Source: Streptomyces aureoverticillatus (GTDB taxonomy: Bacteria; Actinomycetota; Actinomycetes; Streptomycetales; Streptomycetaceae). Taken from it: a stretch of DNA of 64,000 bases. Each line of letters opens with the position of its first letter. Position 1 is the first letter of the stretch. The translations under genes and the position numbers were made by a program. The notes under the pieces are model-generated. The model worked only from the letters and a program-made list of their open reading frames with translations, was not told the DNA's origin and searched no databases. Positions 9,134 to 17,985 of this stretch are shown here, piece after piece. The DNA is taken from contig NZ_BMSY01000003.1 in assembly GCF_014649395.1 (NCBI RefSeq), positions 682,001-746,000 of the forward strand, given 5' to 3'.

Positions 9134-9928
9134 ATGTGCGCTTTTGTCCTGGTCGCGGAGGACGACGAGAAACAGGCCGAGCTGATCCGCCGCTATCTGG
9201 AGCGCGAGGGCCACACCGTCGGCGTCGTCCACGACGGGCGGGCCGCCCTGGAGCAGGTGCGGCGGCACGAGCCCGACCTGCTCATCCTCGACGTGATGAT
9301 GCCGGAGGTGGACGGTCTCGGGGTCACCCGGGTGCTGCGCACCGGATCGCTGCCGGGGGAGCGCCCGGGACCCGGCACGCCCCCGGGCGCGAGCACCCTG
9401 CCCATCCTCATGCTCACCGCCCGCTCCACCGAGGACGACCTGCTGATCGGCCTCGACCTGGGCGCCGACGACTACCTCACCAAGCCGTACAGCCCCCGCG
9501 AGCTGATGGCCCGCGTCCGCACCCTGCTGCGCCGGGCCGGCGGCCTCGCCCACCAGCCCCCGCCGGACCCGGACGCCCGCGTGCTGCGGGCCGGTGGCCT
9601 CGTCGTGGACGAGCGGCGGCACGAGGTGACCGTGGACGGCGACCGGGTCGAGTGCACGCCCGGCGAGTTCGAACTGCTCGCCGCCATGGCCGCCGAACCG
9701 GACCGGGTGTTCACCCGGCCGCAGCTCCTGGACCGCATCCACGGCTCCTCGGGGTACATATCCGCGCGCACCGTCGACGTCCACGTACTGAATCTGCGCA
9801 AGAAGATCGAGGCCAATCCGCGCAAGCCGCGCCGCCTCGTGACCGTCTTCGGGGTCGGGTACAAGCTCGTCGCCCACCACGGGCCGGGCGAGCGGCACAC
9901 CGGGGCGGCGGCCCGCCATGGCGCGTGA
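9134..9928 (+). CDS. OmpR-family two-component response regulator
   Basis: A 264-residue DNA-binding response regulator. The receiver shows the acidic pair EDD near residues 9-11, phospho-acceptor Asp about 53 in LILDVMMPEVDG, conserved T in LTAR and Lys about 117 in LTKPYSPREL. The C-terminal winged helix has CTPGEFELLAAM and the recognition region RTVDVHVLNLRKKIE. The alpha3-beta4 region is about 15 residues longer than usual (Gly/Pro-rich). Start uncertain: ATG 9134 matches the usual MCAxVLVAEDD N-terminus and follows a TATGCT box by a few bases, so the transcript may be leaderless; ATG 9122 with GAGG upstream is the alternative. It overlaps the histidine kinase gene by 11 bp, so the two are translationally coupled. 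Confidence 0.9.
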   Translation: MCAFVLVAEDDEKQAELIRRYLEREGHTVGVVHDGRAALEQVRRHEPDLLILDVMMPEVDGLGVTRVLRTGSLPGERPGPGTPPGASTLPILMLTARSTEDDLLIGLDLGADDYLTKPYSPRELMARVRTLLRRAGGLAHQPPPDPDARVLRAGGLVVDERRHEVTVDGDRVECTPGEFELLAAMAAEPDRVFTRPQLLDRIHGSSGYISARTVDVHVLNLRKKIEANPRKPRRLVTVFGVGYKLVAHHGPGERHTGAAARHGA

Positions 9929-12122
9929 GAGCGAGTCCGGTGCGTCGGGCGAGTCCGGGGTGTCGGGCGAGTCCGGGGTGTCGGGCGAGTCTGATACCTC
10001 AGGTGAGTTCGGTACGTCGGGCAAGTTTCGTACGCCTCGTAAGTCCCGTATGCCGGGCGCGCCCCGCAGCCGCGTGCCCGTCCGCAAGAGTCTGCTGACG
10101 AGGCTCCTCGTCGTCTCCGTGCTCGTCTCCGTCATGTCGATCGCCGCCACCGCGTGGCTCGCCGCGCAGACCACCTCCGGGGCGATCCGGCAGGAGCAGG
10201 GGCAGGTCCTCGCCGACGACGCCCGCATCTACGACAAGCTCCTCGGCCTCGCCGCCACCCGCCCCAACTGGCGCGGCGCCGACCGCACGGTGCGCGAGCT
10301 CGCCGCCGGCACCGGCCGCCGTATCGCCCTGACCACCCAGGACCGCAAGGTCATCGCCGACTCCGCCGGGCGCGACCCGAAGCACGACGCCCGGCTCCCG
10401 GCCCGCGCGACCGCCGTCGTGGACCCGTTGTCCGTCGACACGACGCTGGCCGCCGCGCGCGGCGACACGACGGGGTCGGGCTCCGGGGCGGGGCTCGGTA
10501 CCGCCACCGGTGCCGTCGACCGCATCGACCCGCGCGCCGTCGGCCCCTTCCGGCTGCCCGCCCGCGAACGCCGCGACCTCCGCGCGATCGCGGAGAAGTA
10601 CGCCGCGTGCCTGGGCCAACGCGGCATCAACGCCAAGGTCGTCGTCGGGCCGAGCGGGCGTCCGTCCCTGGAGATGCCCGACGACCCCGGCGTGAAGGTC
10701 AACGACTACAGCTGCGGCACCCAGAACCCGGACACCTTCACCGCGACCGAGCGCAAGGCGCTGGACAAGGTCAACAAGCTCGCCGAGGCCTGCATGCGGC
10801 GCAAGGGCTCCGAGCCCGTGAAGCTCGGGCTGACCATCAGCCGGGGCGGCGCCCCGCGGCTGTACCCCGCGAGCGTTCCGCCTGACTACCCGCGGCCGAT
10901 CCCGACCCCCGCCCCGGGCGAGGAGGAGGCCGCGGACGACGATGTGCCGCGGTCCCCCGGGGACGCTCGCCAGAAGCCCTCCGTGAGCGAGCCGCCCCTC
11001 GCCGACGGGGCCGAGGTGTCGGAGCGCCGCGCGGAGGCCCTGCGCAAGGAGGAGGCCACGAAGGCCGCCGAGGCGCTCGCCGCCAACTGCGTGGACAGCG
11101 CCCGCCGTGAGCAGCTCGGGCCGTACGTGTCCTCGGGCGCGCTGTTGTTCATCACCAGCCCGGACGGCTCCCGCCCCTCCTCCGAGAGCGGCTTCCGGCT
11201 CTCCGGCGCCAACACCACGCGCCTGGTCGGGCTCGCCGCCGCGGTCCTCGCCGTCACCGTGGCCGCGACCGCGTTCGCCGCGACCCGGCTGACCCGGCCG
11301 CTGCGCGCCCTGACCACGGCGACGCAGCGCATGAAGACCGGCGAGGCGACCGAGCCCGTGCCCGCCCGGTCGGCGGGGGAGATCAGCCAGCTCGCCGCCG
11401 CGTTCAACGACATGGCCGCGCATCGCAAGGCGCTCGAGGAGCAGCGCAAGGCGATGGTCAGCGACGTCGCGCACGAGTTGCGGACGCCGCTGTCCAACAT
11501 CCGCGGGTGGCTGGAGGCGGCGGAGGACGGCGTCGTCGCCACCGATCCCGAACTCGTCACCTCCCTCCTGGAGGAGGCCCTGCTCCTCCAGCACATCGTC
11601 AACGACCTCCAGGACCTCGCCGCCGCGGACGCCGGTACGTTGCGGCTGCACCGTGAGCCCGTACGCGCCGTCGAGCTGGCCGAGCAGGTCGTCGCCGCGC
11701 ACCAGGCCCGCGCGGACGCGGCCGGTGTCCGCCTCACCGCCGGCGCGGAGGGCGACCCGTGGCTCACGGCCGACCCCCTGCGCCTGCGCCAGGCCATCGG
11801 CAACCTCGTCTCCAACGCGATCCGGCATACGCCGGAGGGTGGCCGGGTGACGGTGGTGTGCCGTCGCGCGGCCGACGGGAGCGACGGGCCGGGTGTCGTC
11901 GTCGAGGTCGCCGACACCGGGACCGGCATCTCCGCCGCGGACCTGCCGCACGTCTTCGACCGCTTCTGGCGCGCGGACAAGTCCCGCACGCGGGCGACCG
12001 GAGGGAGTGGGCTCGGCCTCGCGATCGTCCGCAACCTGGTGCGGGCGCACGGGGGCACGGTGTCCGTGCGGAGCGAACGGGGTAAGGGTTCCGTGTTCAC
12101 GGTGCGCTTGCCGGTGACGTGA
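9918..12122 (+). CDS. sensor histidine kinase
   Basis: A 734-residue membrane kinase paired with the overlapping response regulator. A Ser/Gly-rich repetitive N-terminus (residues 5-40, SGESGVSGESD) precedes TM1 (about 58-82). An extracytoplasmic domain of about 350 residues contains spaced cysteines (AACLGQRG, SCGTQNP, EACMRRKG, NCVDSARR), followed by TM2 (about 436-458), HAMP, a HisKA H-box SDVAHELRTPLSN with His about 519, and a HATPase domain with N-box LVSNAIRHTPEGG and G-boxes ADTGTGIS and GGSGLGLAIV. It probably phosphorylates the Asp of the upstream regulator. The signal is unknown; the Cys-containing sensor domain may form disulfides outside the cell. Confidence 0.93.
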   Translation: MARESESGASGESGVSGESGVSGESDTSGEFGTSGKFRTPRKSRMPGAPRSRVPVRKSLLTRLLVVSVLVSVMSIAATAWLAAQTTSGAIRQEQGQVLADDARIYDKLLGLAATRPNWRGADRTVRELAAGTGRRIALTTQDRKVIADSAGRDPKHDARLPARATAVVDPLSVDTTLAAARGDTTGSGSGAGLGTATGAVDRIDPRAVGPFRLPARERRDLRAIAEKYAACLGQRGINAKVVVGPSGRPSLEMPDDPGVKVNDYSCGTQNPDTFTATERKALDKVNKLAEACMRRKGSEPVKLGLTISRGGAPRLYPASVPPDYPRPIPTPAPGEEEAADDDVPRSPGDARQKPSVSEPPLADGAEVSERRAEALRKEEATKAAEALAANCVDSARREQLGPYVSSGALLFITSPDGSRPSSESGFRLSGANTTRLVGLAAAVLAVTVAATAFAATRLTRPLRALTTATQRMKTGEATEPVPARSAGEISQLAAAFNDMAAHRKALEEQRKAMVSDVAHELRTPLSNIRGWLEAAEDGVVATDPELVTSLLEEALLLQHIVNDLQDLAAADAGTLRLHREPVRAVELAEQVVAAHQARADAAGVRLTAGAEGDPWLTADPLRLRQAIGNLVSNAIRHTPEGGRVTVVCRRAADGSDGPGVVVEVADTGTGISAADLPHVFDRFWRADKSRTRATGGSGLGLAIVRNLVRAHGGTVSVRSERGKGSVFTVRLPVT

Positions 12123-12126
12123 GAAA

Positions 12127-12205
12127 TTGAGCCCGTCGAGGGGGTCTCCCCTGCTCTTCAAGAGCTTGGGGGAGTTTGAGGACGAGCGCGAAGCGCGATC
12201 TGCGT
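12127..12205 (+). repeat. dispersed repeat family A, copy 1
   Basis: Starts just after the kinase stop. It contains the agcccgtcgag motif, an internal hairpin gctctt-c-aagagc, and gtttgaggacgag followed by an imperfect gcgaagcgc arm. The same modules recur at 37039-37178, and the gtttgaggacgag core recurs at 14874, 19022, 36966 and 51152. The hairpin position after a stop codon suggests terminator use. Confidence 0.75.
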
Positions 12206-12341
12206 GAGCCGTCTCACCCGCAGGGAACATGCAGCGGGAGAACATGCAGTGGGCCAGAGGCCAGTTTGGGCGGACCCGGCCGCGGCGGCGACACTCCCCC
12301 GAGCCACGCGTCGACACGCGCGCACCGGCGGGGCCAGGTCC

Positions 12342-12393
12342 GATGTAGTGATCACATCAGGCCACGCCAACAGATGGCTAACATGTGGCCAAC
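12342..12393. promoter_or_regulatory. operator-like dyad and three 11-bp-period direct repeats upstream of AfsR-like gene
   Basis: A dyad, GATGTAGTGATCACATC, lies at 12342-12358. Downstream, heptamers CGCCAAC (12365-12371), GGCTAAC (12376-12382) and GGCCAAC (12387-12393) repeat at exactly 11-bp intervals, 92-120 nt before the ATG. Three in-phase heptamers are the classical SARP operator layout. The rest of the 362-bp gap holds repeat copy A1 and nothing else recognised. Confidence 0.5.
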
Positions 12394-12484
12394 GGCTTTC
12401 CGGAACGGGGCGGATGGCCGGAACCGTACGACCGGCGGGACGGCGCGGGTGGCCGCCCCGGCGGGAAGGGGGAGTTGGGCGCGC

Positions 12485-15400
12485 ATGGCGGAAGCGCTGC
12501 GGTTCGGGCTCCTCGGCGTGCCCGCCGTGTTCGACGCCGACGGCGAGCCGCAGGCCGTCGGCAGCCCCAAGGGCCGTGCCCTGCTCGTCGCGCTGCTGCT
12601 GGAGCCCGACCGGGTGGTTTCGGCCGACGCCCTCAAGGAGGCGCTGTGGGCCGGCGGCCCGCCCGCGTCCGCGCACGCCTCCCTGCAGAACCACGTGACC
12701 CGGCTGCGCCGCCTGCTCGACGACCCGGACCGGCTGCGCGCGGTGCCGCCCGGCTACCGGCTGCGCGTCGGCGACGACGAGCTCGACGTACGCGTCTTCG
12801 AACGCCGCTTCGCGCAGGCCCGCGCCGCCCACGCCGAGCGGGACTGGGCCGCCGCCGAACGCGCCGCCCGCGCGGCCCTCGCGCTGTGGCGCGGCACTCC
12901 GCTGTCCGGGCTGCCGACGGCGACGGCGGACCACGCCCTCGTACAACGCCTGGAAGAGGCGCGGCTGCTGCTCCTGGAGTGCCGGTACGACGCGCTGCTC
13001 GAGTCGGGGTCGGCGGGCACCCCGCTCGCCGAACCGGCCGCCGTCCTCCCGGAGTTGACCGCCCTGGTGGCGGAACACCCCCTCCGTGAGCCCTTCCACC
13101 GCCAGCTCATGCTCCTGCTCCACCGCACCGGCCGCCAGGCGGAGGCCCTCGCCGTCCACCGCGCGCTGCGCCGCCGCCTGGTCGACGAACTGGGCGTGGA
13201 ACCCGGTGAGGCGATACGCGAGGCCCACGGCCGCATCCTCCGCGCGGACGCGCCCGCCCCGGCCGCCGCGGCCGCGCCCGCGTCCCGCCCTTCCGGCACC
13301 ACCCGGGCGGTCGACGGCTCGCCGGGTGCTCGGCCCGCCGCCGGTGCGCCCGCGTCCGACGCGGGCGCGCCCCCGGAGGACCTTGCACCCGACGTCGACC
13401 GCCCCGGTGCTGACCGCTCCGGCGTCGACCGGCTCGGCGCTGACCGCTCCGGCGTCGACCGCCTCGGCGTCGACCGCTCCGGCGTCGACCGCTCCGGCGC
13501 CGATCGCTCCGGCGCCGATCGCTCCGGCGCCGATCGCTCCGGCGCCGATCGCTCCGGCGTCGACCGCTCCGGCGCCGATCGCCTCGGCGTCGACCGCTCC
13601 GGCGCCGATCGCCCCGGTGTCGACCGCCCCGGCGGTGGCCCGGTCCAGCCGCCCCGGTCGCAGCCGCCCCAGTCGCGGCAGGTACAGCAGCCGCCCCAGT
13701 CGCAGCCGCCCCGCCCACCCCGTTCCGTCCTCGCCGGTGGGCGGCAGACGGCCTCCTCGCCCACCCGGCCGCCCCGGCCCGCCCAACTCCCGCCCAAGCC
13801 GCTGCATTTCACCGGGCGTGCCGACGAGATCGATCGGCTGGCCGCCCTGCTCACCGGCGTCGACCGCGGAGGCACCCCGGCCGTCGCCGTGCTCTCCGGC
13901 ATGGCCGGGGTCGGCAAGAGCGCGCTCGCGCTGCACGTCGCGCACGAGTTGCGGGGCGAGTTCCCCGACGGGCAGCTCCACCTCAACCTGCACGGCGCCA
14001 CCCCGGGCATGACCCCGCTCACCCCCGGCCAGGCCCTCGCCGCCCTGCTGCGCGACCTCGGCACCGAGGCCCGGCACGCCGCCGGTGACACCGACGCGGC
14101 GGCCGCGTTGCTGCGGTCCCTGCTCGCGCCCACCCGCACCCTGCTCGTCCTCGACGACGCCGCGAGCGCCGCGCAGGTGCGGCCGCTGCTGCCCGGCGGC
14201 CCCGGCTGCGCCGTCATCGTGACCAGCCGCTCCCAGCTCACCGCGCTCGACGGCGCCGCCCGCCTCCCGCTGCGGCCGCTGTCCGACGCCGACAGTGCCG
14301 CGCTGCTCCGCGCCGCGTCCGGGCGCGGCGGGCTCGACGCCGCCCACCCGCTGGTCGCGCTCGCGGGGCGGCTGCCGCTCGCGCTGCGTATCGTCGCCGC
14401 CCGCCTCGCCGCCCGCCGCGCCCTCACCCCGGACGCCCTCGCGGGCCTCCTCGCCGACTGCGGCGACCGCCTCCACCACCTGGAACACGACGACTTGAGC
14501 GTCCGCCGCTCGCTGGACGTCGCCCTCGAAGCGCTGCGCGCCTCCGGCCGGGAGCTCGACCGTGATGCCGCCCGCGCCCTGGGCTCCATCGGCGCCCTCG
14601 ACCTGCCGGAGTACGGCGCCCCGCTCCTCGCCCAGCTGCTCCGGCTGCCCCTTCGCCGCACCCAGGCCGCGCTGGACCGGCTGGTCGACGTCGCCCTCCT
14701 CGACGAGGCCGCGTACGGCCGTTACGTCCCCCACGACCTCGTCCGTGACTTCGCCCGCGAGCACGCCGCGCCCACGGAGTCGGCCGACGGCGAGGCCCTG
14801 GCCTGGTACGTCGCCGCCGCCCGCCAAACCCTCCACGCGATCATGCCCGAGGGCCAGGACAAGCGGGACCGGATGGGGGCTACGCCCCCTTGCCCCCCTT
14901 GGCGCCGCTCCGCGGCTCGTCCTCAAACGCCGGACGGGCTGGATCGTTGCCGCAGCGGCACAGTTTCCGCCATACCAGCGTTCAGCGACATCGACCAAGC
15001 CTTCACCTGGGCCGATCAGGAGCTCGCCAACATCGTCACGCTCACCGAGCGGCACCCCGACGACGCCAGTGGCCTCGTGCCCGCGCTGGTGCGCAACCTG
15101 TTTCCCTACCTCCAACGGAGGGGGAGGCTCACGGAGTTGGCGCGGCTTGGAGGCATAGCCGTGGACGCCGCCCGGCGTGCGGGTGACCGGCGGGCCGTCG
15201 CCCAGGCCCTCACCGATCTCGCGGGCCACCGCTTCATGGCAGGTCGCGCCGGTGAGGCGTTGGCCCTGAACGACGAGGCCCTCGCTCTCTGGCGTGCCCT
15301 CGGCGAAGCCTCTTGCGTACGTCGCGGCCTGAACCACCGGGGACTCCTCCTGGACGGCCTCGGCCGGCACGCCGAGTCCGCCGAGGCGCTCCGTCAGGCC

Positions 15401-16003
15401 CTCGCCCTGGCCCGCACCCTCGACGACCCGCTCAGCGAGGCCATCACCTTCAGCCACCTCGGCAACCTCTACGAACACACCGACGCCCGCGCCGCCATCG
15501 CCCACCACGAACGCAGCCTCGCCATCGGCGAACGCATCGGCCACGTCATCGTCCGCCAGTCCGCCCACTGCAACATCGGCTACGCCCGCCTCACCCTCGG
15601 CGAACCCGCCGCCGCCCTCGCCCACTTCGAGGAGAGCCTGCGCCTGCACGGCGAGTACGAGGACTGGCACGGCGAGTCCCAGTCCCGCCTCGGCCTGGTC
15701 CGCTCCCTGCGCGAACTGGCCCGCCACCAGGAGGCCGCCCGCGAGTGTGCCCTGCTCCTGGACCGCGCCGAACACCGCGGCGACACCCACATGGCCGGCC
15801 TCGCCCGCCACCAGCACGGGCTGCTCCTGCACGCCCAGGGCCGCACCCGGGAGGCGTACGCCCAGTGGGAGTCGGCGCTCGCCGCCCTCGAATCCCTGGA
15901 CGGCGCGGGCGCCAAGGTCGTCGCCGAGCTCAACGACCTCCTCGCGCTCTGTGACGAACGCTCTATTTGGCGTCCGCGTAGCACTCCACCACGGCCACCG
16001 TGA
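12485..16003 (+). CDS. AfsR/SARP family regulator with NB-ARC and TPR domains, carrying an in-frame repeat insertion
   Basis: A 1172-residue regulator: winged helix (LRFGLLGVPAVF, LLLEPDRVVSADALKEALW) and BTAD to about 255; a pentapeptide-repeat linker (DRSGA-type, about 305-385); NB-ARC with Walker A GMAGVGKS near 475 and Walker B LLVLDDA near 555, VRPLLPGGPGC; then TPR repeats. ATG 12485 is preceded by a GGGGGAG about 11 nt away and begins at the domain boundary; the frame is open to 12176. Around residues 797-820 the protein contains Cys/Pro/Arg-rich sequence (TPPCPPWRRSAARPQTP) that is the reverse-strand translation of dispersed repeat family A, so the gene appears to have absorbed a repeat without losing frame. 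The last 41 bp overlap the convergent polymerase gene. Confidence 0.86.
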   Translation: MAEALRFGLLGVPAVFDADGEPQAVGSPKGRALLVALLLEPDRVVSADALKEALWAGGPPASAHASLQNHVTRLRRLLDDPDRLRAVPPGYRLRVGDDELDVRVFERRFAQARAAHAERDWAAAERAARAALALWRGTPLSGLPTATADHALVQRLEEARLLLLECRYDALLESGSAGTPLAEPAAVLPELTALVAEHPLREPFHRQLMLLLHRTGRQAEALAVHRALRRRLVDELGVEPGEAIREAHGRILRADAPAPAAAAAPASRPSGTTRAVDGSPGARPAAGAPASDAGAPPEDLAPDVDRPGADRSGVDRLGADRSGVDRLGVDRSGVDRSGADRSGADRSGADRSGADRSGVDRSGADRLGVDRSGADRPGVDRPGGGPVQPPRSQPPQSRQVQQPPQSQPPRPPRSVLAGGRQTASSPTRPPRPAQLPPKPLHFTGRADEIDRLAALLTGVDRGGTPAVAVLSGMAGVGKSALALHVAHELRGEFPDGQLHLNLHGATPGMTPLTPGQALAALLRDLGTEARHAAGDTDAAAALLRSLLAPTRTLLVLDDAASAAQVRPLLPGGPGCAVIVTSRSQLTALDGAARLPLRPLSDADSAALLRAASGRGGLDAAHPLVALAGRLPLALRIVAARLAARRALTPDALAGLLADCGDRLHHLEHDDLSVRRSLDVALEALRASGRELDRDAARALGSIGALDLPEYGAPLLAQLLRLPLRRTQAALDRLVDVALLDEAAYGRYVPHDLVRDFAREHAAPTESADGEALAWYVAAARQTLHAIMPEGQDKRDRMGATPPCPPWRRSAARPQTPDGLDRCRSGTVSAIPAFSDIDQAFTWADQELANIVTLTERHPDDASGLVPALVRNLFPYLQRRGRLTELARLGGIAVDAARRAGDRRAVAQALTDLAGHRFMAGRAGEALALNDEALALWRALGEASCVRRGLNHRGLLLDGLGRHAESAEALRQALALARTLDDPLSEAITFSHLGNLYEHTDARAAIAHHERSLAIGERIGHVIVRQSAHCNIGYARLTLGEPAAALAHFEESLRLHGEYEDWHGESQSRLGLVRSLRELARHQEAARECALLLDRAEHRGDTHMAGLARHQHGLLLHAQGRTREAYAQWESALAALESLDGAGAKVVAELNDLLALCDERSIWRPRSTPPRPP
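13405..13640 (+). repeat. 15-bp in-frame tandem repeat (DRSGA pentapeptides)
   Basis: About fifteen units of gctccggcgccgatc or close variants (gtcgaccgctccggc) encode (A/V)DR(S/L)G pentapeptides in the BTAD-ATPase linker of the AfsR-like protein. Four successive units near 13495-13560 are identical, indicating recent expansion. Confidence 0.85.
14874..14945 (-). repeat. dispersed repeat family A, copy 2, inside a coding sequence
   Basis: On the minus strand this reads agcccgtccggcgtttgagg... then gacgagccgcggagcggcg and a G-rich tail, matching copy 3 at 19022. It lies entirely within the AfsR-like gene, between the TPR segments, and keeps the reading frame. Confidence 0.8.
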
Positions 16004-17666
16004 ACGGAAACCGCACCGGCGTCTCGCCGAACGCGATCCGCCCCGCCAGCTCCCCGGCCTCCCGCACCGCCGCCACGACGGCCGCGGCCTCCTCCTCCGG
16101 GCAGTGCACGATCACCTCGTCGTGCTGGAAGAACACCAGCTCGGCCCGCATCCCGGCGGTCGCCCTGCGCAGCGCGGCGAGCAGCAGCAGCGCCCAGTCG
16201 GCGGCGCTGCCCTGCACCACGAAGTTGCGGGTGAAGCGGCCGCGGGCGCGGGCGTCGGACGAGGCGTACCCGGGCGTGAACTCCCCTTCGGGTGAGGTGC
16301 GTTCGGGCAGTGGCTGGTCCTGCGGGATGCCCGCCTCGCCGTCGTCGTCCCCGGCCCCGACCGCCGGGGGACTGGTCCGCCCGAGCCAGGTCCGTACGAG
16401 ACGGCCCTCCTCGCCGGCCTTCGCCGCGTCGTCGACGTACGCGACGGCCAGCGGGAAGCGGCGGCGCAGCGCCGCCAGGTTCTTCAGGCCGTCGCCGGAC
16501 GTCTGGCCGTACACCGCGCCGAGCAGCGCCAGCTTGGCGTGCTCGCGGTCGCCGGCGAAGGCGCGGTCGGACAGGCGGGTGTAGAGGTCCTCCTCGCTGC
16601 CCGCCACGTCCATCAGGCCGCGGTCGCGGGAGATCGCGGCGAGCACGCGCGGCTCCATCTGGTCGGCGTCGGCCACGACCAGGCGCCAGCCGGGGTCGGC
16701 GACCACCGCGCGCCGGATGACCTTCGGGATCTGCAGCGCGCCGCCGCCGTTGGTGGTCCAGCGGCCGGAGACGGTGCCGCCCGGCGTGTACTCCGGGCGG
16801 AAGCGGCCGTCGCGCACCCAGTCCTGGAGCCAGGACCAGCCGTGGGCGGTCCAGATGCGGTACAGCGTCTTGTACTGGAGGAGGGGTTTCACCGCCGGGT
16901 GGTCGATCTCCTCCAGCTCCCACTTCCGCGTGGACTTGATCCGGATGCCCGCGCGGGCGAACGCCTTGATGACCTCGGCGGGCAGGTCGGGGCGGACGCG
17001 GTGGCCGAACGCGGCGGAGATCTCGTCCGCGAGCTCGGCCAGGCGCCGGGGCTCGCCACTGCCGCCGTAGCGCTCGCCGAGGAGTTCGCGCAGCACGTCC
17101 TTGTGTACGTCGGCACGCCAGGGCAGGCCCGCGTGGTTCATCTCGGCGGCCACGAGCATGCCCGCCGACTCGGCCGCGGTGAGCAGGCGCATGCGGCCGG
17201 GGTGCGCGGTGGCGTCGTGGCGGCGGAGCTGGTCCGCGTACACCTCCAGGAGGGCTTCGAGGGGGAGGTGCGCCGCCGGGGACGGCTCGAAGAGGGAGTC
17301 CTGGGAGCCGGGTTCCGCCGCGCGGGGCGGGGGGTCGGGCGGCACGGGTCTTCGGTGCAGGCGGGCGTGGGCGGCGGCCGCGGAGCGGGGTTCGCCGTGG
17401 CGGCCCTCGTGGCCGAGGAGGAGGTTCTCGGCGGCCTCGATGTCGTAGCACCGCTGTACGCTCGCGGCGGCCGCGAGCAGTCTCGGATACACGTCCGCCG
17501 TGGAGCGCCAGACCCAGCGGGTCACCTCGGGGTGGTTCCGCACCGCCGCGACGACGTCCGGCTCCCGGCGCACGTGCCCCGCCGGGCGGCCGTCCTCGCC
17601 CACCGGCACGACGGTCGCGCCGCCGCGCTCGTCCTCCGCCACCAGCCACCGCTCGCCGTCACCCAT
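15963..17666 (-). CDS. bifunctional 3'-5' exonuclease / DNA polymerase (PolA-like)
   Basis: A 567-residue family A DNA polymerase without a 5' nuclease domain. Polymerase motif A ADADQMEPRVLAAIS, motif B region HAKLALLGAVYGQTSG and motif C FFQHDEVIVHC (catalytic Asp within HDE) are present; the N-terminal third has the position of the exonuclease-like domain but its acidic residues are hard to assign. Actinobacteria commonly carry this stand-alone polymerase beside PolA. ATG 17664-17666 is chosen because it gives MGDGERWLVAEDE; an upstream ATG at 17705 would add 13 Gly/Val-rich residues. The 3' end overlaps the convergent regulator by 41 bp. Confidence 0.88.
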   Translation of the reverse strand: MGDGERWLVAEDERGGATVVPVGEDGRPAGHVRREPDVVAAVRNHPEVTRWVWRSTADVYPRLLAAAASVQRCYDIEAAENLLLGHEGRHGEPRSAAAAHARLHRRPVPPDPPPRAAEPGSQDSLFEPSPAAHLPLEALLEVYADQLRRHDATAHPGRMRLLTAAESAGMLVAAEMNHAGLPWRADVHKDVLRELLGERYGGSGEPRRLAELADEISAAFGHRVRPDLPAEVIKAFARAGIRIKSTRKWELEEIDHPAVKPLLQYKTLYRIWTAHGWSWLQDWVRDGRFRPEYTPGGTVSGRWTTNGGGALQIPKVIRRAVVADPGWRLVVADADQMEPRVLAAISRDRGLMDVAGSEEDLYTRLSDRAFAGDREHAKLALLGAVYGQTSGDGLKNLAALRRRFPLAVAYVDDAAKAGEEGRLVRTWLGRTSPPAVGAGDDDGEAGIPQDQPLPERTSPEGEFTPGYASSDARARGRFTRNFVVQGSAADWALLLLAALRRATAGMRAELVFFQHDEVIVHCPEEEAAAVVAAVREAGELAGRIAFGETPVRFPFTVAVVECYADAK

Positions 17667-17739
17667 GCCCCCGACGATGCCACCCACCACTGACAACGCC
17701 CCCAAGCGTGCGCGTCGCCCCCACGTCGGCGCCCTCCGC

Positions 17740-17940
17740 CCCCGCCGCTCCGCGGCGGGTTTCCCACCCGCCCGCCCGTTGCTGTCGGACGCGGCGCACT
17801 GCCGGGCGCCTGCCCTGGGCGGGGTTGTTGTCGGGCGTGGCTTGCCGCCGGGCGCCTGCCCTGGGCGGGGTTGTTGTCGGGCGCGGCTTGCCGCCGGGCG
17901 CCTGCCCTGGGCGGCGTTGCTGTCGGGGCGCGGCTCACCG
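17740..17940. repeat. dispersed repeat family C, copy 1, with 46-bp tandem array
   Basis: The 28-bp core at 17760-17787 (tttcccacccgcccg...gttgctgtcg) is identical, in reverse orientation, to 52539-52566. It runs into a tandem array of period 46 bp with units starting at 17802, 17848 and 17894 (ccgggcgcctgccctgggcgg, then variable ttgttgtcgggcg). It fills most of the 319-bp gap between the polymerase and MarR genes; no gene was seen there. Confidence 0.8.
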
Positions 17941-17985
17941 CCGAGTGTCCGCCCGGCCCGCCGGTAGTCGCCGGTGCGGCCAGGG

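Noticed and set aside
12158..15832. 1224-codon minus-strand open frame over the third regulator
   Set aside because: Low-complexity Gly/Ala/Val sequence with no motif; shadow of the plus-strand AfsR-like gene.
17802..17940. 46-bp repeats as a CRISPR array or coding repeat
   Set aside because: Repeats are contiguous, no spacers, no cas genes and no credible reading frame.
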